From: Chitinophagaceae bacterium
GTDB lineage: Bacteria; Bacteroidota; Bacteroidia; Chitinophagales; Chitinophagaceae
Direction of reading: 5' to 3'
DNA: 5,412 nucleotides
Assembly: GCA_947378615.1 (NCBI GenBank)
Contig: CANCKV010000274.1
Span: 1-5,412, forward strand
Shown here in pieces: positions 1-5,412 of this stretch; the stretch's first letter is position 1, and each line of letters starts with the position of its first letter. Below the pieces are notes generated by a model that was given only the letters and a program-made list of their open reading frames with translations, was not told where the DNA came from and made no database searches. The position numbers were made by a program, and so were the translations under genes.

Positions 1-1
1 T

Positions 2-640
2 GTTTTACCTAAAGGCCCTCAGGATTGGGTAGGCTATTTAGTTTATTATGCAAAAGGTACTGCGGTTTCGAACGAGTTTATGATTAGAAGTTTAAGTGAT
101 TTTTCTGCTACTTTACCATTGAACTTTACTGCTTTTATTGCATCAACTAATGGGCTGAAAGTAGCTTTATCTTGGAATACTGCAAACGAAGTAAACTCTA
201 GTAGCTTTGTTGTTGAAAAAAGTATCGATGGGACAATCTATACTTCAGTTGGTTCAGTATCAGCATTAGGAAATTCAAGTAATAGTTATTCTTTCGTTGA
301 TGTTTCTAACAAATTTGGTACTACTGCATATTATCGTCTGAAATCTTTAGATAAAGATGGTGTTTATAAATATAGTAATGTTCAGAAAGTACAATTTGCT
401 AGTACTAGTAAATTGACTATTTATCCTAACCCTGCTTTCTCTACTACTAGATTAGTTTATAAACCACTTCAACAAGATGCAACTGCACGCATTCTATCTA
501 TTAATGGAAAAGTTGCAAAGCAAGTAATTCTTAAGTCAGGTACTTCAGCTACTGATATTAATGTATCAGATTTGGCAAAAGGAGTTTATAAAATAGAATT
601 AAGTTCAGATAAATCTACTGCTAGTTTTATTAAAAACTAA
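2..640 (+). CDS. 3' end of a T9SS-secreted surface protein (FN3-like module plus type A sorting domain), 5'-truncated
   Basis: The frame is open from base 2, so the Met at base 80 is probably internal and the gene starts outside the window. 212 residues are visible. Residues about 38-132 look like the FN3-like module common near the C-terminus of Bacteroidota secreted proteins: an LPLNFTAF opening, LSWNTANEVNSSSFVVEKS, then YYRLKSLDKDG. Residues about 137-212 form a type A T9SS sorting domain: YPNP at 141-144, an SINGK turn at 166-170, LAKGVYKIEL at 191-200, and an end in SFIKN. In this family the C-terminal domain takes the protein through the outer membrane by T9SS and is removed as the protein is released or anchored to the surface. 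The catalytic or binding part lies upstream and is not visible, so the activity is unknown. The stop is followed after 32 bases by a strong terminator, so this gene ends its transcription unit. The secretion call is firm; the product name is not. Confidence 0.9.
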   Translation, partial: VLPKGPQDWVGYLVYYAKGTAVSNEFMIRSLSDFSATLPLNFTAFIASTNGLKVALSWNTANEVNSSSFVVEKSIDGTIYTSVGSVSALGNSSNSYSFVDVSNKFGTTAYYRLKSLDKDGVYKYSNVQKVQFASTSKLTIYPNPAFSTTRLVYKPLQQDATARILSINGKVAKQVILKSGTSATDINVSDLAKGVYKIELSSDKSTASFIKN

Positions 641-672
641 TTTATACCAATAAAAAAAATATATTCATTAAT

Positions 673-714
673 AAAAAAAGGATGGCTTGCTCGAATGTAA
701 GTCATCCTTTTTTT
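673..714 (+). terminator. Intrinsic terminator after the T9SS cargo gene
   Basis: The hairpin has a 16-bp stem: 673-688 pairs with 699-714, with one G-T wobble (685/702), around a 10-base loop (689-698). The lower stem is seven A-T pairs, so the 3' arm ends in a run of seven T. The A run on the 5' side means it could also work on the other strand, but no minus-strand gene reads into it here. It separates the upstream gene from the receptor operon. Confidence 0.88.
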
Positions 715-856
715 GAATACCCAATTTCCTAAGTCACGTTTTTTTTACCATTTATCTAACCCTGCCCCAAACAATTGGTAATAATAAGATAATGTCAATG
801 ACAGCTATTTAAACAATTTTAATGCGTTCTTTGTTAAATTAACAAAAATTACAATT
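715..856 (+). promoter_or_regulatory. Probable promoter region of the receptor-lipoprotein operon
   Basis: These 142 bases lie between a strong terminator and the receptor start, so the operon promoter should be here. I see no full Bacteroidota sigma-ABfr promoter (TTTG and TAnnTTTG elements). The best partial match to the -7 element is GTTCTTTG at 826-833, which keeps only the TTTG half and has no clear TTG at the expected distance upstream. It would leave a leader of under 20 bases. A perfect inverted repeat, TGTCA-A-TGACA, lies at 793-803 and could be an operator. The bases just before the ATG are A-rich with no Shine-Dalgarno sequence, which is normal in Bacteroidota. The region assignment rests on position; the elements are weak. 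Confidence 0.35.
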
Positions 857-3800
857 ATGACAAAAAAAGTACTTTTCACACTCATTGTGTCTATTCTGAC
901 TTTTGGAATTTGCACAATCTCAAAAGCTCAAGAAACAACATCAGACATTGTTGGATCAATTAAAGAAAGTGGTAAGGGTATTAGTGGTGCAACTGTTACT
1001 GCAATACATGAACCTACAGGTACAAAGTATGTTACAAGTACCCGTAAAGACGGTCGTTACAATATTGCTAATGCTAAAGTAGGAGGGCCATATAGTATTA
1101 ACGTCACTTATGTAGGCTATAAAGCAACTGCACAGAACAATATTTATCTTTCACTAGGACAAGAGTATAAAGCAGACTTTACTTTATCTGCTGAAGCTGT
1201 AACACTAGAAGCAGTTACGGTAAATACAGTTCGTCAGGACAAAACATTTAACAATGCACATACTGGAAGTCAAGAATTGATTTCTAGAGGACAGATTGAG
1301 CAATTACCTACAATCAACCGTTCATTACAAGATTTTACAAAGCTTGAACCTACAGCAAATGGTCTGAACATTGGAGGAAGGAGTAGTCAATACAATAATA
1401 TTACAGTTGATGGTGCCAATTTCAATAACTCATTTGGATTGTCTGGAACGTTAGGAGGGCAAACTGGCTCTCAACCAATTAGTTTGGATGCAATTGAACA
1501 AATTCAAGTAAACGTTTCTCCTTATGATGTAAGACAAGGAGGCTTTACGGGGGCAGGAGTCAATAGTGTTACAAGAAGTGGTACCAATCAGATTAAGGGT
1601 TCAGTATATACTTATTTAAAAAGTGCTGACTTACAAGGTTATAATGTAGAAAATACCACTATTGCAAAAACAAGTTTGAAATATTATACTAGGGGCTTTA
1701 CCATTGGAGGACCAATCATCAAGAATAAGTTATTTTATTTTTTGAGTGCAGAAGAAGTACATCAAGAGGTTCCTGCTACTAGTTATACAGCATCAACATC
1801 CACTAATCCTGCAGTTGCTGGAAGTATATCACAGTCAAATGCAGATTCACTTAATGCACTTGTTGCCTTATTGAAATCAAAAGGATATGATCCAGGTGCC
1901 TATCAAGGCTATAATTTCCTAACAAAAAGCCAGAAGATGACAGCTAAAATTGATTGGAATATTGATGATAAAAACAAATTTACTATCAAGTATAATTATT
2001 TGAAATCTTATTCAGACCAATTCCCTAGTGGAAGTCGTCCAAACAATGGCACTTCATTAGTTACTAGTGGTTCAGGAGGGGCAAACAATACATCAATGCC
2101 TTTTTATTCTGCAGGATATGGAATCAACAACAACTTTAATATCCTTATTGCAGAATTGAATACTAGAATCAATCAAAATTTATCCAATAAATTACAAGTT
2201 GGTTATACAGCCTTGAGGGATTTTAGATCACAACATTCTAATTCTGATACACTTCCATTTGTTGATATCCTTGATGGAAATGGCAACATTTCTACCTCCT
2301 TTGGATATGAAATGTACACATACAATAATACTTTAAATACGGATGTTTATCAATTTGCAGACATTGCAACCTTATATAAGGGAAACCATGAAATTACATT
2401 TGGTACACAAGATTATTACAGAAAATATCAGAATGCCTTTGCTCCAGGGTATCAGGGTGTTTATCAATTTAACACTTTGAATGACTTCAGGAATAGCTTT
2501 TTATATGGTACAGCGAATGCAAAGAACTTCTATCAACAATATTCTGCACTACCAGGTGGTGGATTCCCATGGGCTTATGCGGGTTCTACTGAATTGGGAA
2601 TCTTTGCACAAGATAAATGGCGTGCAACCAACAACTTTACCCTTACTTACGGATTGCGTTTAGATTATACTATCTATAAACAAGCATTCACTGACAACCC
2701 TTACTTTGATGCGCTTACTTTTAAAAACGGAGCAAAGTACAATATCGGAAAAGCACCTGGAAATGCGTTATTAGTTTCACCAAGGATTGGGTTTAATTGG
2801 GATGTGAAAGGTGACAGATCTTTACAATTAAGAGGAGGTGCAGGTATCTTCTCTGGTCCACCACCATTTGTATGGATTAGCAATCAGGCAAGCAACAACG
2901 GAATTCAGTTTGGTGCAGTACAAGCAAGCAATGTAGCTTTTGGATATAAACCAACTTTAGGTGGCGCAAATACAAGTTATAGTGTAGCCCTAACAGATAA
3001 GGATTTCAAATATCCAACTGTTTTGAAAATGAATGTTGCTGTTGATAAAAAGTTAGGTGACGGTTGGGTGCTTACTTTGGAAGCAAGCGGATCTAAAGAT
3101 ATTAACGCTGTTTATTATTCAAACTTGAATTTAAACGAAACGAATGCCTATAATCTTGGTGGTGTAGATAACAGGTCAAGATTTGCTATTTTTAATGGTA
3201 GTAACACAGCAGCAGAAAATTATGCTACTTATAAGAGTAATAAATATTACTATAATAAAAACAGCACAAATAGTACAAGTAGTTTTGCAAACAACACATT
3301 AGCTGATCCATCATTGGGAAGTGCAATTTTAATGAAAAATTCAAGTAAGGGTTATGCTTATACCTACACTACTAAGGTACAAAAGACATACAAAAACTTA
3401 TACGGAAGCGTAGCCTACACATATAGTGAAGCTAAGAATGTGGCAGAAGGAGGAAGTACAGCCTCTTCGTTATGGAGTGCAAGGGCTGTTAGTAGTCAGG
3501 ATCCTAATGGCGACAATTTAGCTTATGGTTCTTACTATCAACCACACAGAGTAATTGCTACAGGAGCTTATAAATTCGATTATGCGAAGTATTTCTCTAC
3601 TTCTATAGGTTTCATATTTGAAGCAGCCCCTGCGGGAGTTACTTCTTATATTTATAGTGGAGATTTGAATGGTGACGGAAATACTAATGACCTAGTATAT
3701 ATTCCAAGAAATGCTAGTGAAATTAATTTGATTGATGCAGGTTCTTATAATGCTTCCACTCATGCGGGTGTAACTACAGGAACTGCTACAGATCCAAGAA

Positions 3801-4252
3801 CATCAGCACAGATGTGGAATCAACTCAATGCATTTATTAGTCAGGATCATTATTTAAACATCCGTCGTGGGGAATATGCAAAAGCAAATGCAGTAGATCT
3901 TCCTTTTTTCAAGAAACTTGATGTAAATGTTACCCAAGATGTGTATTTCTATACTAAAAGCGGGAAGGAAAAGGACAAACACACCTTACGAATTTCTGTT
4001 GATATTATCAACTTCGGAAACATGTTGAATAGAAATTGGGGACTTATTAAAACATCTACACTCACTAGTAATTCTTCGGGTGCGCAACTGTTGACTTTTG
4101 AAGGTTTGGCAGCAGATGGAAAAACACCGTTGTTCTCTTTCCCTTATCAAGATGCAACTAATTTAACACCGAAGGTAAATAGCTTTACCAATTCCACAGG
4201 TATTGGTTCACGTTGGCAAATGCAAATTGGGGTAAAATACTTATTCAACTAA
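857..4252 (+). CDS. Oar-like TonB-dependent outer-membrane receptor
   Basis: This is a complete 1131-residue protein, within the usual size of Oar-like receptors (about 1000-1150). Residues 1-24 are a signal peptide with a hydrophobic core and a likely cut after SKA (A24/Q25). Residues about 30-112 form a carboxypeptidase-regulatory-like beta-sandwich (STRKDGRYNI, YVGYKA). LEAVTVNT at 117-124 resembles a TonB box. The plug covers about 135-245, with NIGGRSSQYNNITVDGANF at 171-189 and then SPYDVRQGGFTGAGVNSVTR at 221-240, an Oar-type signature. The rest is a beta-barrel. It includes DLNGDGNTNDLVYIP from D936, typical of the family, and ends in WQMQIGVKYLFN, a typical final strand. Energy would come from TonB-ExbBD, not encoded here. 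The substrate is unknown: in Myxococcus xanthus, Oar is needed for secretion of the protease PopC, so export as well as uptake is possible. No SusD gene follows, which argues against a SusC-type glycan role. No in-frame ATG lies between the upstream stop (785-787) and base 857, so this start is secure. Confidence 0.92.
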   Translation: MTKKVLFTLIVSILTFGICTISKAQETTSDIVGSIKESGKGISGATVTAIHEPTGTKYVTSTRKDGRYNIANAKVGGPYSINVTYVGYKATAQNNIYLSLGQEYKADFTLSAEAVTLEAVTVNTVRQDKTFNNAHTGSQELISRGQIEQLPTINRSLQDFTKLEPTANGLNIGGRSSQYNNITVDGANFNNSFGLSGTLGGQTGSQPISLDAIEQIQVNVSPYDVRQGGFTGAGVNSVTRSGTNQIKGSVYTYLKSADLQGYNVENTTIAKTSLKYYTRGFTIGGPIIKNKLFYFLSAEEVHQEVPATSYTASTSTNPAVAGSISQSNADSLNALVALLKSKGYDPGAYQGYNFLTKSQKMTAKIDWNIDDKNKFTIKYNYLKSYSDQFPSGSRPNNGTSLVTSGSGGANNTSMPFYSAGYGINNNFNILIAELNTRINQNLSNKLQVGYTALRDFRSQHSNSDTLPFVDILDGNGNISTSFGYEMYTYNNTLNTDVYQFADIATLYKGNHEITFGTQDYYRKYQNAFAPGYQGVYQFNTLNDFRNSFLYGTANAKNFYQQYSALPGGGFPWAYAGSTELGIFAQDKWRATNNFTLTYGLRLDYTIYKQAFTDNPYFDALTFKNGAKYNIGKAPGNALLVSPRIGFNWDVKGDRSLQLRGGAGIFSGPPPFVWISNQASNNGIQFGAVQASNVAFGYKPTLGGANTSYSVALTDKDFKYPTVLKMNVAVDKKLGDGWVLTLEASGSKDINAVYYSNLNLNETNAYNLGGVDNRSRFAIFNGSNTAAENYATYKSNKYYYNKNSTNSTSSFANNTLADPSLGSAILMKNSSKGYAYTYTTKVQKTYKNLYGSVAYTYSEAKNVAEGGSTASSLWSARAVSSQDPNGDNLAYGSYYQPHRVIATGAYKFDYAKYFSTSIGFIFEAAPAGVTSYIYSGDLNGDGNTNDLVYIPRNASEINLIDAGSYNASTHAGVTTGTATDPRTSAQMWNQLNAFISQDHYLNIRRGEYAKANAVDLPFFKKLDVNVTQDVYFYTKSGKEKDKHTLRISVDIINFGNMLNRNWGLIKTSTLTSNSSGAQLLTFEGLAADGKTPLFSFPYQDATNLTPKVNSFTNSTGIGSRWQMQIGVKYLFN

Positions 4253-4296
4253 GTAAATAGAAGAAAATAAATTAACAAGTTTCAAAAAATAAAATT

Positions 4297-4788
4297 ATGA
4301 AAAAAGTATTATTGGGTGTTTTAACCCTTCTTATTATAAGTTTCAGTTTCAACTCATGTATTAAGCATGACGTATTACCAAATTCTATTTCAAAAATAGA
4401 TACTATATTTTTAGTAAACAGTTCGATGACTCATGCAAAGGACACCATATTCTTAGGAGATACCATCTTTATGACAGCAAAGGGTAAAATAGCAGATACA
4501 ACAAACATAATTTCTGCTAATTTCAAGATTACCGCTTCTGGCTTTTTAGCAGGTGCAGGTTATTTCCCTAAACTAACTAGGGTTATTACTCCTCCTACAG
4601 GAACAACAGGTACAGGTGCTTTGTATAACTGGACATCCACTTTGGCAATAATATGCCCTTCAGTAGCAAGAAAAACGGCTGTAACTGTTTCAGCTATTTT
4701 TGAAAATTCTCTGAGTCTTAGTAGCAAAATGGGTAATCAATCTGCATCTGATAAGACGGGAAAAGCGACATCAGTTTATATTAAATAA
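4297..4788 (+). CDS. Short lipoprotein of unknown function, probable operon partner of the receptor
   Basis: This complete 163-residue protein belongs to no family I recognise. Residues 1-20 are a lipoprotein signal peptide (MKKVLLGVLTLLIISFSF core) ending in the lipobox-like FNSC, so C21 should be the lipidated first residue of the mature protein. The residues after it (IKHD) bear at most a weak likeness to Bacteroidota surface-export signals, so which membrane face it sits on is open. The mature part has three DTIF motifs at residues 35-38, 49-52 and 55-58. A segment rich in Thr, Gly and Pro (about 101-108) follows, then beta-prone sequence (TAVTVSAIFENS) up to YIK at the end; a small beta-sandwich is a reasonable guess. 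It starts 44 bases after the receptor stop with no terminator between, and a strong terminator follows, so co-transcription is likely. It is far too short to be SusD. A role as receptor accessory protein is inference from position only. Confidence 0.82.
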   Translation: MKKVLLGVLTLLIISFSFNSCIKHDVLPNSISKIDTIFLVNSSMTHAKDTIFLGDTIFMTAKGKIADTTNIISANFKITASGFLAGAGYFPKLTRVITPPTGTTGTGALYNWTSTLAIICPSVARKTAVTVSAIFENSLSLSSKMGNQSASDKTGKATSVYIK

Positions 4789-4814
4789 AACACACCTACT
4801 AAAAATGATAAGAG

Positions 4815-4843
4815 AGGCTGCAAGAAATTGCAGCCTTTTTTTT
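4815..4843 (+). terminator. Intrinsic terminator ending the receptor-lipoprotein operon
   Basis: A perfect 8-bp stem (4816-4823 with 4828-4835, GGCTGCAA/TTGCAGCC) closes on a GAAA tetraloop (4824-4827) and is followed directly by eight T (4836-4843). A4815 can extend the stem by pairing with the first T. It begins 26 bases after the lipoprotein stop and is a textbook rho-independent terminator for the plus strand. Confidence 0.93.
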
Positions 4844-5160
4844 AAAACACAAAGAAAAAAACTAAGTTTTTTCTATATGTTTAGCCTTTGTTTTCTTTAC
4901 TAAAAGTTATATAACTGGAAACACGAATATCTTCGATTAATGCTTTGTGGTAAAAATGCTGGATGCAATACATTTTATATACTTGAGTAATGACTAGCGT
5001 TTACTAAATGATTCATACAAAACAGGCTATTCCCAATTTGAGAATAGCCTGTTTGAAATCTACATCGAACGTCCACTTAATTGATAGTATAAGGAAATTC
5101 AGTAGCGAGATTTAAAGGACTCATACTAGCAGAACTCCTACCTTATATTTTAGAAGTTCC
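4844..5160. other. Intergenic region between convergent genes; no gene seen
   Basis: With the terminator before it, this makes a 372-base gap between the lipoprotein stop and the stop of the minus-strand gene. It is AT-rich. A weak A/T hairpin (4854-4860 with 4867-4873) lies just after the operon terminator. The longest ATG-started frame noticed is 16 codons (4940-4990), with no homology signal I can recognise. The only strong structure is the hairpin at 5020-5054, listed separately. I see no tRNA, no repeat array and no attachment site. Confidence 0.6.
5020..5054 (-). terminator. Hairpin, probable terminator of the minus-strand gene
   Basis: A perfect 13-bp stem (5020-5032 with 5042-5054, AAACAGGCTATTC and its complement) encloses a 9-base loop. 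Read on the minus strand the 3' arm runs into TTTT (5022-5019) and then G; on the plus strand it ends in only TTT followed by G. The minus strand is slightly favoured, and the plus-strand operon already has its own terminator. It lies about 106 bases beyond the minus-strand stop, which is rather far. The short T run makes the call moderate; it could work in both directions or belong to an unannotated small RNA. Confidence 0.55.
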
Positions 5161-5412
5161 TTAAGGTATTTTAGTAGTGATGATGTTACTACATCCCCCT
5201 TCTTCTCCTGATTTATTTACGTAGCAGCTCGCTAAAGTGATTGAAGTTCCCGCACTTTCGGCTGGAAAATTCAATACAATCGGAGTCCTGCTATAATCCT
5301 GAAAGTCAGTAAACTTTGCAGGGTCTGTAGGTGCAGGAGTTCCTTCAAAATAATGAATACGCATGATTGGAGAATCAGCGGGCTTTGCTACCCTGCCTTC
5401 TTCGTTTTTGAT
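5161..5412 (-). CDS. C-terminal end of a hypothetical protein, 5' end beyond the window
   Basis: The minus-strand frame is open from the right edge (5412) to a TAA at 5163-5161, giving 83 visible residues; the Met at 5364-5362 is internal to this open frame and need not be the start. The visible part has MRIHYFEGTPAPTDP followed by a beta-rich end with PAESAG, ASCYVNKSGEEGG and TTKIP. This order (a Y.x.G..P. stretch, then P..AG, then a YVN.+GE.G turn and a last strand) recalls the FN3-like C-terminal domain of uncharacterised Bacteroidota proteins of about 200 residues, where the turn is usually followed by GPWS. I recall this likeness from memory and could not test it. Two cysteines, C63 and C74 of the visible fragment, flank the turn. 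The function is unknown. It is convergent with the receptor operon, so it is in a separate transcription unit. Confidence 0.75.
   Translation of the reverse strand: MKNEEGRVAKPADSPIMRIHYFEGTPAPTDPAKFTDFQDYSRTPIVLNFPAESAGTSITLASCYVNKSGEEGGCSNIITTKIP

Noticed and set aside
698..746. TAAGTCA occurring twice (698-704 and 730-736), each followed closely by a T run
   Set aside because: Two 7-base copies beside T-rich DNA are expected now and then in AT-rich sequence; the second copy does not form a good hairpin of its own.
2481..2663. 60-codon plus-strand open frame inside the receptor gene
   Set aside because: It lies wholly within the receptor in another frame, and its product has no signal peptide or recognisable domain; the receptor frame has clear family motifs there.
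2701..2883. 60-codon minus-strand open frame inside the receptor gene
   Set aside because: It is antisense to conserved barrel sequence and has no recognisable domain or leader; a chance open frame.
857..4788. SusC/SusD polysaccharide-utilisation pair
   Set aside because: The receptor motifs are Oar-type, the lipoprotein is about a third of SusD size with none of its features, and no glycan-degrading enzyme is visible in the window.
4854..4873. Weak A/T hairpin just after the operon terminator
   Set aside because: The 7-bp stem has only one G-C pair and no following T run; a much stronger terminator lies just before it.
4940..4990. 16-codon ATG frame in the intergenic region
   Set aside because: It is too short to separate from chance, with no clear start context or familiar motif.

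Overview
The window reads as chromosomal DNA of a Bacteroidota bacterium, probably near the Chitinophagaceae (this finer placement is inference). The signs are low G+C, no Shine-Dalgarno sites but A-rich leaders before the start codons, a type IX secretion (T9SS) C-terminal sorting domain, and a large TonB-dependent outer-membrane protein with an N-terminal carboxypeptidase-regulatory-like domain. A short lipoprotein with a Bacteroidota-style lipobox follows it.

Layout. Bases 2-640 (+) are the 3' end of a secreted or surface protein, with an FN3-like module followed by a T9SS type A sorting domain. A strong intrinsic terminator (673-714) closes this unit. Bases 715-856 form the upstream region of the next unit and carry a perfect 5-bp inverted repeat (793-803). 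Bases 857-4252 (+) encode a complete 1131-residue Oar-like TonB-dependent receptor. After 44 bases, 4297-4788 (+) encodes a 163-residue lipoprotein with no recognised family. A clean GAAA-loop terminator (4815-4843) ends this probable two-gene operon. Bases 4844-5160 are non-coding apart from a 13-bp-stem hairpin (5020-5054). Bases 5161-5412 (-) are the 3' end of a convergent gene that runs off the right edge.

How the genes may work together. The receptor and lipoprotein share a strand, a short gap and one terminator, so they are probably co-transcribed and may act together at the outer membrane. The receptor is of the Oar type, not SusC, and the short lipoprotein is not SusD-like, so this is not a standard glycan-uptake (PUL) pair. 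The upstream T9SS cargo gene is separated by a strong terminator, and no functional link can be read from the sequence. I found no tRNA, rRNA, CRISPR array, insertion sequence or phage gene. The least explained item is the receptor-lipoprotein pair, especially the lipoprotein with its three DTIF motifs.
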